64,000 bases of DNA, from contig NC_049982.1 in the NCBI RefSeq assembly GCF_000003815.2, forward strand, positions 1,509,192-1,573,191. The letters run 5' to 3'. Each line of letters begins with the position of its first letter. The first letter of the stretch is position 1. Position numbers and translations under genes: made by a program. The notes below the pieces were generated by a model, which made no database searches, was not told the DNA's origin, and saw nothing but the letters and a program-made list of their open reading frames with translations. This DNA comes from Branchiostoma floridae. Lineage: Eukaryota > Chordata > Leptocardii > Amphioxiformes > Branchiostomatidae. Shown here piece by piece: positions 1 to 12,472 of the stretch.

Positions 1-3000
1 TCTGCTTGGAGAGTAAACCTTGGTATACTAATTGCTATGGTACCAATGCTACCAACGGTACCAATGAGTTTACCCTTCGTCTTTTGTTGTTTCATCACCT
101 CTGAGAAACAGGCTGCAAGGAAAAAAAACGATTTAGCCCTCACAACATCTGCTTGGAGATTAACAAATGCGGTCGGATTTTACCTATTAAAGTTGCTTAT
201 GCTCATGATCACTATTCAAGACGTTAGCTTTTTTTCATTAAAAACTATTACAAGCGCCATAGTTGTTCGTGGTAAACCCATCCAGGATAGTTACTATAAA
301 GCATTTTATGTGACATTCTTTCAAGTTTCCTCGTTTGCTGCTTTTGACTTTCTGTTTATTTTTGTCAAATTATATGTTGTTTACATTTTCCAAGTTTAAG
401 CATTGAGTAAACTTTTTCCGGCATGAAATCGAAGTTTATAAAATGTTGTTGAGTTTGCAGTAGAACACTCCACGCTAGCTTGCTGAAATATTTTTTAATG
501 ATGAAAAAGGCCTCCTGTTTTTCCAGGCCTGATATCGCCTGGCGTGTCCGTGCCCGTCCAAGTGCCCGGAGCGGTCACGGAGGAAATGACGTCACAACCC
601 TACTGGCCGCGGATCCAATGAGGCTACAGTAGCTATCCCGGCAGGCACTGCGTGCAACCATCCGCCATTTGAAAACCCGAGGTCCAAACGGCAGCATGTA
701 TTTATTATTGAACGGGGAGAGATTTTGACAGTGTAACTTTTTGTATGTAAGACATCTCTATTGATAATCTTTGAGTGGATTTTGTGGTATAGTTAGAGTA
801 TTATCTGCTTTTATGAGATATTGGGGTAAAGCTTAGGCTTTCGAGAAATCAGCTTTGTAGCATACCAATGTTTATCATTTCATCTATTGCTAGGCTAGAA
901 TATTGTGATTTTCAGAGAAAGGAAAAGAATAATTCAGCGGAAAATTTGTTATAATGAACATGGTGTATTTTCAAACCAAGGTATTTGTAATGATTATAGA
1001 TAGAAGTCTATGTAGCTCTTAATGACTTTCATAAACCTATCGCATTCGGTTTATTATGTTGATAGTATTATATAGATATGAGTTAGCTTATCCCTCGCTC
1101 TGCTGATGAACTTACTAGTGCAGACTTTTTTTATTTAGATCGTCGGTTGTCAGGGTAACCACACATCCATTGAACAACACCGAAACATTAATTTTTTTGT
1201 TATCCATATCCGATATTTTGTACGTTTTATGTCATTACTTGTCTTGTATAAATTTGCGTATGTTAGAATTTGTCAGAAGTTTGCCCGCGATATTTGGTAG
1301 GCCTGGATGGATAGATAGTTCAGTTATGCTTAATGAGGAAGTCAGCGTGGAAATCGGTATTTTTCTTGCTACAAGAGTTGCTTTTTGTTAATTTTATAGT
1401 TTGGTCTTGTCTAAATCGCATTCAGTTTCAGTTTTTCAAATCACCAGTATTTCTCATGCGGAATATTCCCAATTACTAACACTGCTCATCTTTATCAAAT
1501 CTTTGGAAACACGGCGTTACTTGCTGTAGAATTCGGTTACCGTAGCATGTAAAAACAATGCAGCGTCCTAGAAAAAATATGTTTCAGAACACAGGCATAT
1601 GGTGGAAATTATTCTTTTCAATGTCACGAATAACATTTTTATGTTTGTAAAGGCATCGTTTACTGCGCGCATGCCAGATTTTATATAACTCCAACAAACA
1701 TATCAACTCTCATTTGAACCATAATCAATATTCTTGCAAGATAGTCATACTTAACTCTCTACCCGACAGCAAGAACGTGGCCATGTCTTATGTGACGGTC
1801 AGGCCCCCATTCCAATGGACGGAGATCGCGCTGCGAACTAGATAGGATTTGTCGAAACCTTGATTTCATGATTGGATTATCATACACCAATATCATACAA
1901 AATGTAAAGTTCAGTTCAGTTCAAGTGTAAAAATGTAAAAGTAGTTGAAATACATAGGAATCAAAGCACACAGAGCGGAAAAACATCTCTGAAATCTGTT
2001 CGGTCGCTGGACGGTCATAGCGAGGTCGCCATTCTACTTGAGTGAGGGAAATATCTTTTTGTGCACAGTGAATTTCAACCAATCAACCAGTAGCAAAAAG
2101 TGAAATCAGTTCGTTCCACCATCAGGTGATCAAAACACTTTATCAGATAATGATTTTTTTTTATCCGGGAAGTCATTAAAAGTTAACCAATGTATGATTT
2201 CTAATTTAAGTGATAGAATATGGTCATTACTTTATTTACAACAATGTCAAAACTTTACACTGCATCATAAAACTTCATTATCTTTGCAACATATTTTATA
2301 GCCACGAAGTAATTTGGCTTTTTTTTTAAATGTGCACTGTCTATCTAAATCCAGGTGACGATCATTTTTCAACTATTCAAGGTGAAAATGCAGGCAAGAT
2401 CAAAGATTTGTATTTTATGAATATTATTGCAACCATGCGACCATATAAGTGTTTGTTTAGTCCATTGTGTATTCTGTTCTGTTCTAGTCGTAGTGTAACA
2501 GGTTGAAAACCAGTATTTTGTGGTGTTGGCTATATGTTGTGCAGTATAGATGTAGACGATTTGTACTGATAGGCGGTTACCTTGATGACGTCAACATGCC
2601 GGTAGGGTCACGTGTCTGTAACCTAAAACCAGGCTGCCATGTTGGACTAGAAACATGCGAGAAATGTGTTTGGAAAAGAACGATTTTAAATTTCCCAGGC
2701 CTAAAAACTGTTTTATTTGATATCACATTTCAAATGATGAACAATAACAAAATAAAGAAAAACCTTTCAGTTACACTAAAAAAGCATGTTTTTAATAACA
2801 CTAAACAACTATGTTTATTACATGACAGGACAAATAATTTGGCTCAATTTCAGTTGTACCGTAGATAATTGTAATATTTTTATCTGTAAAATGTACGAAT
2901 TATGTCCATTCAAACGCAATAATTTGCTGACATGGAAGTAAAAATGGGAACATGATAACAGCAGCCCTGCACTTCCTTTCCAATCTCACAAACTCTCGCG

Positions 3001-3930
3001 AGAGATCGCGGGTATGTTGACGTGTCCCGGAAACCTGCCTCTTATTGTTACTCATAAAATTCAGCAGGTATATACAGCGGTATCATACCGACGTTGCAGT
3101 GAAATATTCATCTTGGTGCAAGTGTATTTACTCCTTTTCTTACTGATGGTGAGAGATACTATTTCCGGATTAAATGGGCTTTATTTTGAAGTCTGTAATG
3201 AGCCATGTGATCACGTGGTCAGTTTTACACAGTCATCCTTCAGTGACGTCACCGTACTGAATAAAGCCCACATGTTGCGGGGAAAGTTGTGTCAGTCTCA
3301 ATGAATCATGCGTAAATTTCGGGGGAATGTAATATGGGGATGGTTGTGTGTTGGTAGGGGTTCTCATCAGAAAGAAAGGACAACAGACAAAAGTTGAAAG
3401 AGAAAATTAAAGTAGATACGAAATCATGGTCGGAAGAATGAATGAATATACAGATATCTTAATGAAAGTCTTCTCACAATATTTGACACCGATTAAACGA
3501 TCTTTGTGGCTTGTGCTAGAAGAAATTATATGATATCAGCTACGTAGCTGTCTGTTGACCCCATTGTATTGCTTTTGTTGAACATCCAAGAAATTCCTAG
3601 TAAAGGACAGGTAGGGACCTAAATGTTTTCTTCTCGAAAAAAGAACAACTCTAAATTAATTACCTTCTTGGAGAATCGCCTGCTGAAAGGACAAGGTTTT
3701 TTTTTTCAAACTGACTTTTTCTTAATTCAGAACCTACTTCCCGATCATCTAATACGTAAATCTTAAAGAAATAGACTTCCTTAAGTTAAAAGTAGTAACT
3801 TAGAAATATGTATCGTTGATACATTACTTTGGTGTTGACCAACTATTATAATAGTACTATAAACAAAGCCTCTGAATTGTAAAGGACATAATGTCATATA
3901 TAAAGAAAATCGTTTAATAAGAGCTCCCAC
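1..3930. other. spacer without a recognised gene
   Basis: I see no convincing exon here; the ORFs of 73-121 codons have no recognisable motif or splice context. The first bases and positions 150-165 carry the motif TCTGCTTGGAGA, which is a terminal repeat of a MITE family elsewhere in the window. A GC-rich patch at 530-690 contains TGACGTCA near 587, and another CpG-rich patch lies at 2980-3310. Either could be a promoter of a gene outside the window, but nothing shows which. Confidence 0.5.
2994..3003. promoter_or_regulatory. TCTCGCGAGA palindrome
   Basis: A perfect 10-bp TCTCGCGAGA palindrome, followed within 10 bases by a further CG-rich stretch (GATCGCGGG). In vertebrates this motif is a CpG-promoter element bound by BANP. 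A TGACGTCA-type site lies about 240 bp away, near 3243. No downstream gene is recognisable, so promoter function is only inferred. Confidence 0.35.
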
Positions 3931-3935
3931 AGATC

Positions 3936-6900
3936 TCAAAACTCGTCGTGAAGATATTCGCCGCCATCTTCTTCGTACATCAGGGTCTCAATTACTTCCG
4001 GGTCAGCCTCGATTTCGGACCGGGTCAGCTTCCCATCCTAGGAGAGCACAGATACGACAAAGGCGCATTGAATTCATTTATGTCAGTTAATCAATAAGAC
4101 AATGAGCTTCGTCCCTATCTACAAGAGAATTTACCCAGTGGGAATCCAATGTTTAGTGAAAATACTTTTTTTCAACGGTTGCCAAAAATATATACAATAT
4201 CAATACCATCTGTTAAAGATTGGCCATCATATAAACTTTCGAGGTTCTGGCCTCCCGTGGACAGTTGTATATTTAGCAACCTTACCTTTGTGTGCAAAAA
4301 AAGCAGATGTGTTACACAGAAGAGTAGCTATACCAATATATAGATATAAATAAATATAGATAGATAGATAGATAGAAACAGACGACCAACCCAAAAGGGA
4401 TCCAATAACTTGGCCTAATTTCGTTATGCAAATTATTCAATGGTAAAGGCTATCTTTACCAGGTGAGGGATGCAATGTTGTTGTTTTTTTTAAGCGGAAT
4501 CACAGCTAGCCTTAAGGCCATCCACGTACCTCGTCCTTGTCCAACTTCGACAAGACGGTCGCGACTCTCTCATCGTCTTCCTTAAGGGTCGGCCCGAGGA
4601 GCCACTCCTTGACCTCTGCATGGTTCAGCTGACCGTCTTGGTTCTTGTCGGACTCCTTAAACTCCATGTGGTCTACCGAGTCCTCCATCACACCCTCGTC
4701 ATCGCCTGCAACATGAACGTACACGTGTGTGCATACTCTGCAACATGAACGTACGCATGCGTACGTACTCTGCAACATGAACGTACACATGCGTACGTAC
4801 TCTGCAACATGAACGTACACATGCGTTCGTACTCTGCAACATGAACGTACACGTGTGTACATACTCTGCAACATGAACGTACACATGCGTACGTACTCTG
4901 CAACATGAACGTACACGTGTGTACATACTCTGCAACATGAACGTACACATGTGTACGTACTCTGCGCTTGGGACCGCATCTGTAAGCAGCTTAGCCTGGA
5001 TACCAAGCCCCAGTGCGATTTCAAAAATATCTATAGTGTGGGAGTCTGGCCTGATCACTTTAAAAAGGTTCTTAAAGGCCCTTGATTAGAGGAAGGAGAA
5101 CCTAGGATCCACCACTCACCCCCCAGGTAGCTACTAAGCTACAATACACCACTGTTGGTCAGCAGGCTATCACAGTAGCGAATCATGGACCAGATATAAC
5201 TGTTAGGGATTAAAAAGATACAGTTGGGCTTTTTAACCAATCATGGCAGGGGTGTAAATTGCCTCCTGTTCATATTGCTGCTGCTCTGTTGGTGGTGAAT
5301 TTTGCCTACTATTTGGGCAAACTTGAGAAGAAGGCCTATCTCATCAGGCCAGACGCCTACACGATAGATAATTTTGTGTTCAGGCTGGGGTCTGGTATCC
5401 AGGCTACAAGTGGCGACACCTAGAGCTTTTGTTGGCAGTGGCATCCGAAACGACGGCTATGACTATATGTCTCTGTGGTGAATGCGAGAAATTAATAAGA
5501 TAATTCATGGCTACAAAATGACATTCTGTTTTACATTTTGCCCGAATAAAAAAGCTCTTACAAAAGCAAATCTATTGGAACAGTCTTTTAAAGCTCTAAG
5601 TCAAGATGAGCTGGGCACTTATGCATATGTCATAGCATGGACCAGTATATAAATTACAAAATAAGAACAGTCAAACAGACAACAGTTGGTTACTATCAGT
5701 GATGGCGACTGCGATTGTCTTTACTGGCTTCCATAGTGACAGAGGCCTTTTGTATACAGTGGTCAAATCTCTTTATGTTTTTCTTAAAGTTATTTCTTTT
5801 AATGGAAAACTGAAGTCATATCCTTGCGCCCTAGATTGTAAGAATTGGATCGAAACAGTGCAAAGAAGGACAATTTTACCTGCGAATTCGGTGAAGCTGA
5901 TGGCCCCGTCTCCATTCTTGTCAAGATCTTCCATGGTTTCCTGAAAGCGAGAGAGAATTAAACTTTCTTAATGACTCCTTACATTTCCCATAACTGAATA
6001 ACAGAGCTAATAATGATAATAATCAATAATAATAATAATAATAATCAATAATAATAATTTCTTCAAATAGCTGTAAGAGATTATTATTAGCTGCGTCATC
6101 CTAATCGATAATAATAATAATCAATAATAATCTCACAGCTAATAATAATAATAATCAATAATAATGATAATCTCTTACAGCTATTTGTTTATTTGATAAT
6201 AACACAGCTAATAATAATCTCTTACAGCTATTTGAAGAGACTCGGGCGCTTAAACAGACGGAGAGAAATGTCAACTCCATGTAAGTTTTAGGTCTTGTCA
6301 ATTGTTTAAAGGCATCTTCTCCATTATTGGAATGGTTTAAAAACAGGGAAAACCGGTCATTTTGATTCTTCGAACTTCTTTGGACAATCTAATGGATTCT
6401 AAAATGGTTAGGGTTAGAGTGTTAGGGTTAGGGTTAGGGTTTGGGTTAGGGTAAGGTTGAGGGTTAGGGTTAGGATGACGTGCGCACCAGTGTGATGATG
6501 TCATGCCTGTGTGGATACTCCTAGAGTTACATATAGGGTTAGGGTTAAGGTTAGGGTTAGAATGACGTACGCACCAGAGTGATGATGCCATGCATGTGTG
6601 GGTAATTCTAGGGTTAGCGGATTGAGTCAGAGTTAGGGTAAGAATGACGTACGCACCAGTGTGATGATGTCATGCATGTGTGGGTACTCCTAGAGTTACA
6701 TATAGGGTTAGAGTTAAGGTTAGGGTTAGAATGACGTACGCACCAGAGTAATGATGTCATGCATGTGTGGGTACTCCTCTGCCCACAGGAAGGCCAGGAA
6801 CTCCTCCTTGTCCAGGGCGCCATCTTTGTTCTGGTCGCTTGCGTTGAAGCGCGCGTGGTCCTGCTGCACCGTCCGGCCGTAGGGACCCAGGTCATCGTCC

Positions 6901-9900
6901 TCGCTGAAGTCTAGGGTTCAGGGGAGGATAAAAGATGTAGAATGGCTTTATTGAGTAAAACTCTCAGAGTCTAACACTAGCATCCCAGGGGCTGAATTGT
7001 TGTTAGACTTTACATACATGATATTAGACTTGGCATACATGTACAAATCAACATACAATAGAATAGAATATTATCATTAATTGGATTAGAAAAAAGACAA
7101 GCTAGATAAAAACTGCTCTGGCATGGTTTGTGAGAGACGTTCATACAAATACATACACGATTACATATAAAATCACAACAGTTGGCTACGGTACAGTCAT
7201 GATTCGTTTATCAATCGGGTCATGTGGGGTATGGCACTGTTTCTGTAGCGCTCAGTTTTGCAACGTTGCAAGTTTAGTTTCGTAGATGAACGAGTTAAGC
7301 GACTGCTAATGTTCCCTCGTATGTCTGGAAGGCAGTGACGGTACAGTTCTGATGAAAGCAGAGACTTGGCAAAGTTAGAAGAATATTTACAACTAATAGC
7401 AGAGAATTGTCTATGAAGGTCAGACCTCCAGGAAATTGGATACGCCATGTAGCAGTCACCCATTGGCAAGCAACTGGATCCCAAACAAAGTGTTAATTAA
7501 ATTGGCGTAATAGCGTAAAAGATTCATCATGGGACAGTTGAAGCCATGTCAATGCCGTGTAGCATTCTGTATAAGACATATCTCATTTCATTATTAGTTA
7601 TCGATACATGGATATGATTTCAAGTTTAGAAAACCATATTGTTCAATAATTATCATGCTCTTGACCTTGGGTGTCGGGGGTATGTCCAACTATTTTGTTA
7701 CATCCAGTTACTTTATTCTAAACCATACATACATATAAAACAGAAAATCATTACGTATCCCCCATCAGGGATCACTTATACAGGCTGGGGATTTTCTGAG
7801 AGATTTAATTTGACTAAAATTTGAGTTTTGTTGCTGTGGAAGAAAGAAGTTTAGAATGACAGTAAAATCTGTACCTACAACTTGAATACGTCAGTAAAAT
7901 CTGCACCCACCTTCGCCGTAACTTTTCTCCTTGTAATGACCAAACGTCAGTTTCTCGCCGGGGGGCACTTCTAGGGTATCCCACTGAACTCCAAAAGGGC
8001 AAAAATAACAAAAGTTAGAATTTGTTTTGATTTCAATGCTTGTTCTCTTGAATCTTTGATTTATTTTCCTGTTCAATTTAGGTACGCTTTTGTTGCGACA
8101 AGAAAGGACAATAAAGACTACATCATGGCTTGTAAAGATCAGGGTAAGCACGGATGTCCGAAAATGTCTGAAGTCCTACCATCAAATTTAGAATCGACCG
8201 AAAGTAAACTTTGACGCCAACATTTCATCTCTTTTCAAATAGAACTTTGACACACACACACAAAATTATGTCGCGATTTTTGACCTGACCTTTGACACAA
8301 AGAACGTATCGATTTAGCTTCTAGTCCAGCCTGTAACTGTGGGTGTCAATGTGAACGTGTTGTACATTTTTTTTATACTGCCCTACATATCAACAATACA
8401 GAATTAATTTGTTCGGCAATCTACAGAATCTGCTAGGCAATACTCTTGACTTCAATAGTTTATCCGAATCAGCCCGTATTCATCTACTATTTAGGGGCTC
8501 ACATTTCCTGTCACATTTTACAAACTGCAGTATCTTACAGTTAACCCAGTTATATATTGTACATAAGAAACGTTTTGCAACTACCTTGTAATCTGACTTA
8601 TATGTAAATAGCTGTGAACTGTTTGTTTTGATATTGTCATTTATTTGTTCTTGTCAGTTATCTTTTTTTGAGAGGTGATGTGAATATTAGCGTACTGCTA
8701 GAGTGTATTACCTCTCTGTCCTGTTTTGAACTTTGATGTTGAATAAATAAATGAAATAAAAGAACGTATCAGATTTCTGACCTGTTCCGCTGCATCTTCC
8801 CGCAGGTCTTTCGTCCTTTCCCAGAATGCAAAGTTCTTCAACTCTTCCTGCGTCACCACCCCGTCATGGTTAGGGTCTAAATGGTCCAGCCGATCCCAGA
8901 GCTGTGCGGTGAAAAGGGAACACAACAATAAACAAACAAACAAACACCTTCTCTTTCTGCGTCACCACCTTTAAGGGTCTAAATGGTCTAGCCGATCCCA
9001 GAGCTGTGCGGTGTGAAGGGAACACAACAATAAACAAACAAACAAACAAACAAACACGTTGTCTTCCTGTGTCACCACCCCGTCATGGTTAGGGTCTAAA
9101 TGGTCCAGCCGATCCCAGAGCTTCGCGGTGAAAAGAGAACACAACAATAAACAATCAAACAAACAAACACCTTGTCTTTCTGCGTCACCACCCCATAGTT
9201 CAAGGGTCTAAATGGTTCAGCCGCTCCTAGAGCTGTGGGGGAAGGTTACACCACGATAAACAAACAAACAAACAAACAAACACAATCCCTTCCTGCGTCA
9301 CCACCCCGTCATAGTTTAAGGATCTAAATGGTCCAGCCGATCCCAGAGCTGCGCGGTGAAAAGGGAACACAACAATAAATAAACAAACAAACAAGCACGT
9401 TGTCTTCCTGCGTCACCAGCCCGTCCTGGTTAGGGTCTAAATGGTCCAGCCGATCCCAGAGCTGTGCAACACTGCAAGGATATATCACACCACGATAAAC
9501 AAACAAACAAATAAACGCATTCTCTTCCTGCGACACTACAGCGCCATTGTTAGGCCCAAGGTGCTCCAGCCGATCCCAGATCTGTGGAGGATAGGTAATA
9601 TTTAGCACAAACAACAAATACAAAGAAAGATAGGAAGCCCAAGCAGATGCAGCGGATAAAGCCACCATGATAAAAGGAAACAAGCAAATAAACACATTCC
9701 CTTCCTGGATATGGTTATGTATGAATTTTCGTAGACAAAGTGATAGTCATACCTAATCTCCAAGCAGATTTAAGTACGTAAACGTGGGCAATACTGCTTG
9801 GTGTGCTTCTTTTTAAGTAGCAATAATTGCAGATGACGCCAATTTGCAAGCAGATCACGGTACGGAGCCAGTCTGATCCTTACATCTGCTTGGAGACTAC

Positions 9901-11278
9901 AATACTACGTGCTGCCTCGCAGTAACCGTGCGCGTTATTGTCTTGAGGTCGTTGACCCGTGACGTTACATGAGTACCTTTTTCCACGTGTCAATACCAGT
10001 TCTGCGGGGTCGTACCCCTCATGCCCCCCTCCCTCATTCAAAATTGTCCAATGTTTACAGTTCTCTACACCTGTTCTTATTATTATACAGTTCTGGTGGT
10101 TGTAGATGATCTGCTACACTGTATACTTTATTACACACCAAGAAGCCCCGTCTAATGCAACAATGTTTACTAATGGTCTAGGCCAGGTCACATTCTTACT
10201 GTGTTTGCCTCATACCTCCTTCCCTATTTTATTGTTCTACAGTTTTACTCTACTTTTCAGTTCTACGTTCTACTCGACGCATGGTCAGATTATGCAGTCC
10301 GCGTGGTTTCCGATGGCCTTCTACATACCAGGAGGCCCTGTCATACCCAGCTGCCTGACTGCCAATATTTTGTAACCAAAAGCCCGGCCACATTCTTTGT
10401 GCGAATGTTTGTTGTAAAATCTTCAACGAGTCGATAACAAAACAAACCAGCATTGTTAAGTGTGACGATCACACACTCATAGTCTTCCAAACGGCACAAA
10501 TTTGTTTCTTCTAACCTGCCACACGGCGAAATGTAATCTGCCCTTGAACATGTAACTTTATCAGTATGAGAGGGCCACAGAGTCAACCTTCATGTTACTT
10601 CCGGGACATGTTTTAACACAATAACACAACAGGAGCGCTCAGTCTAGACTCCACATACACAACAACAGCGGGATGTTTGTCGTGATATCTTCAGCATACT
10701 CACTCCTGTCCCAGGCCTGCATGGTGACGTCGTGTCGTAAGTATGCCGTGAAGTTAGCTTCTCAGTCCCATTTTTCTGTCATCGCACAGTCACGCCCCCC
10801 TCCCCACCGGGATGTTCAGGCATGCCCCTTGCAGACTAATTATCTACACACGATGTGGCGCTATGGAATATTCATAGACTTTAGCTTGTTATTGTTCACT
10901 CTGCTGTAAGCAGTGCAACTTTAGCAAAAGATATCCTCCGCATGTACTTCCAGAATAAAAACAAAGCATCCGATGGTTATCTATTGTTTGTAGTCATTAA
11001 ATGTCATTTGTTTGCCCAAGTTAGTGTGAGGTCGAGTTCACGCCCTTACAGACAAGCCTGTTTCATGCTACATATATTTTGCTGAGGAAAATGTTTCCAT
11101 TTCCTTTCAATACTCTACTCTGAATCGCTCTTATCGTCGGCAAAATACTGGTAAATCAATCAGCACAATCTCTGCCCTCGCTCCTCTGTACACCCACCTT
11201 CTTAGCCTCCTCATCAGCCAGCGTTAAGGCAAGAGCAGCTAGCACAACAGCCGCCAGGTACACCTGCTGTAAATCCAT
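3936..11278 (-). CDS. gene A: calumenin/reticulocalbin-like EF-hand ER protein (259 aa)
   Basis: Seven coding exons on the minus strand: 11278-11198, 8901-8782, 7983-7911, 6910-6744, 5940-5880, 4705-4530 and 4037-3936. All introns are GT-AG and the phases join cleanly (0,0,1,0,1,0). Exon 1 starts MDLQQVYL, close to the MDLRQF start of vertebrate calumenin, and encodes a signal peptide of about 21 residues. EF loops lie at about 36-47 (DPNHDG), 117-128 (DQNKDG), 154-165 (DKNGDG), 187-198 (DKNQDG) and 223-234 (DKDEDG, split by the last intron). The second EF-hand (about 71-84) has lost its calcium ligands and reads LEVPPGEKLTFGHY. The protein ends HDEF-stop, as in calumenin. CREC proteins bind calcium at low affinity in the ER/secretory lumen and act as chaperone or cargo partners. 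Human calumenin is about 315 aa; the shortfall is the linker between signal peptide and EF1, which I could not find as an exon. RCN-type orthology cannot be excluded. Confidence 0.87.
4706..4968 (-). repeat. minisatellite over the exon 6 acceptor of gene A
   Basis: About eight tandem units of roughly 32 bp (CTGCAACATGAACGTACAC and variants) begin exactly at the 3' splice site of gene A exon 6. Each unit repeats the intron end TGTTGCAG, so each carries an AG acceptor. The intact exon is the copy at the low-coordinate edge. Confidence 0.85.
6005..6230. repeat. AAT/TAA microsatellite with inverted segments
   Basis: Imperfect (AAT)n runs are interrupted by repeated blocks reading CTCTTACAGCTATTTG. 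One block occurs in inverted form near 6062. The region lies in intron 4 of gene A. Confidence 0.7.
6403..6743 (-). repeat. telomere-like TTAGGG tract plus partial copies of the exon 4 donor of gene A
   Basis: Intron 4 of gene A begins with about 90-bp units. Each holds a copy of the last roughly 30-45 nt of exon 4 (coding HMHDII) with its GTGCGTACGTC or GTGCGCACGTC donor, followed by GGTTAGGGTTA-type sequence. Copies lie near 6474-6530, 6561-6605 and 6641-6695; the intact exon ends at 6744. The distal part (6403-6475) is almost pure TTAGGG with single-base variants. Confidence 0.85.
7140..7600 (-). mobile_element. LINE 3' tail (CR1-like reverse-transcriptase C-terminus), broken
   Basis: The minus-strand reading contains YVLYRMLHGID, then after stops a 95-codon ORF ending RCKTERYRNSAIPHMTRLIN. 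This matches the shape of the C-terminal end of CR1/Jockey-type LINE ORF2 (R-T-x-R-x-x-S-x-x-P-x-x-x-x-x-x-N). It lies inside intron 3 of gene A and is 5'-truncated with frame breaks. Confidence 0.6.
7659..7910. other. intron 3 of gene A, no further feature
   Basis: Between the LINE relic and exon 3 I see only unique AT-rich intron. The base pair at 7909-7910 is the GT donor of exon 3 on the minus strand. Confidence 0.5.
8405..8760 (+). mobile_element. LINE 3' tail on the plus strand
   Basis: An ORF at 8409-8591 reads ARIHLLFRGSHFLS then QLTQLYIVHKKRF-stop, the typical last residues of an amphioxus-type LINE ORF2. About 150 nt of 3' UTR follow, ending GAATAAATAAATGAAATAAAAG. It is 5'-truncated and lies in intron 2 of gene A, opposite to the gene. 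Confidence 0.6.
8902..9590 (-). repeat. minisatellite over the exon 2 acceptor of gene A (six decoy half-exons)
   Basis: Upstream of intact exon 2 (8901-8782) there are six partial copies, near 8949-9003, 9061-9121, 9170-9230, 9285-9350, 9405-9465 and 9523-9583. Each carries about 50-60 nt of the EF-hand 1 coding sequence (LWDRLDHLDPN, then VVTQE), a preserved AG acceptor, and an (AAAC)n intronic tail. Units are about 115 bp. The copies stop before the exon's donor, so none is a full exon. Individual units have drifted (for example PNNGAVVSQE, DPNQDGLVTQE). Confidence 0.9.
9756..9896. mobile_element. short MITE with TCTCCAAGCAGAT ends
   Basis: Inverted ends ATCTCCAAGCAGAT (9756-9769) and ATCTGCTTGGAGA (9883-9895) enclose about 115 bp. 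The same end recurs at 1, 150, 24045, 28053 and 63143, the last as part of a complete foldback. Confidence 0.6.
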
Positions 11279-11401
11279 GCCGTGTTCTGCGGAACTAGAC
11301 TACAAATTCGTGCGGATACTGGGACAGAGGCGATCGAACTCTGATAAACAGTGCCCAAAATGGTACACCACAGGTGAGACAATGAATGAGGAACAGGTGG
11401 G

Positions 11402-11408
11402 ACGTGGC
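11402..11408 (-). promoter_or_regulatory. GCCACGT box upstream of gene A
   Basis: ACGTGGC on the plus strand is GCCACGT on the coding strand, 124-130 bp upstream of the gene A ATG. Genes B and C have the same core at a similar distance. GCCACGT matches the XBP1/ATF6-type UPR core. Confidence 0.4.
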
Positions 11409-11539
11409 GACACCTGGTTGTACCACCTGCACCTCTGGGGTTCGCTCTGCTCAGTTCCGGGTCTGCGCTGCATGACGGGAGATTCATCAGGTCTGTGGAT
11501 TCCCCTGCGCTTTAGGAGAATTGCGGTTTGATCAAGTTC

Positions 11540-12472
11540 AAGGTCACGCTACAACTATCAATGGGTGAATGTTTATTAGCCATGATGTGGGATAAATAAA
11601 AAGCAAATCAACATCATTTTTGTTTCTTTTTTTCAAAAAGGTATTCTTCTATAAACCGAACTGCGGTTCGACGAGGCAGTTTTGTGTGTTAGCTTGTTTT
11701 ATGAAAATCTCGCTTTATCTCGTGAGAAAACTGCAAACACGAATAGCAGAGCAACACGATGTATGCTGACGTGCCTCAGACAATTTGCCCTGTTGTTATT
11801 ATTCATACAATACGTATTTAGAGCCTGTATATATACATAACACCATACTGACGTTGCCATGAAATGTCAAATTTGTAACTAATTTTTCTTGCCAATTATG
11901 ACTAATTAGAACTACCATTTTCGGATAAAATGGTCTTTTTTCTAAGCCTTTAATCAGCCATGAGACATTCTAGACGGTCAAAAATAGAAAACAACGAAAG
12001 GGGAAAACGGGGCTTATGCAACTGCAGACATGGACAAAGTGAATTAATGTATCCATTAAAAAATCAACAGACTCTCACAATCCGTTTCATGGTTCGTTTA
12101 ATCTCAAGTTGCGACAAAATGCATCTCTTATATGTATGAGTCATCGGTCTTTATTTGCGAATTTAAATTGCAGAAAAACTTATGTGCAAAGATAATACTT
12201 TTCTCTTAACACTTTCGTAAACCGTATATGAAATTATAAGAATCGATTCTTGTCTTCTTAGAAAAATGTAATTGTAACGTTACCTTTATAAATGTAAAAT
12301 TCAAAATGATAAGGTTAAACCATTGCTTCATAAGCCTTAAAATATTTTCACCTTGACAATTGTAATATTTGGAGTTAAGTGAAAAATGTTACCATGAAAA
12401 AGGCTCAATGTAAACGACGTAAAATGTTGATAAGCAATGGATTTCATGTTGCAACAAAATGACAAGGTACAA
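11540..12472. other. spacer between gene A and a large repeat element
   Basis: AT-rich sequence upstream of gene A. I see no exon, RNA gene or structured repeat here. Confidence 0.5.

Noticed and set aside
37-399. 120-codon ORF at the window start
   Set aside because: Hydrophobic AT-rich reading with no motif, no splice context, and a MITE end inside it.
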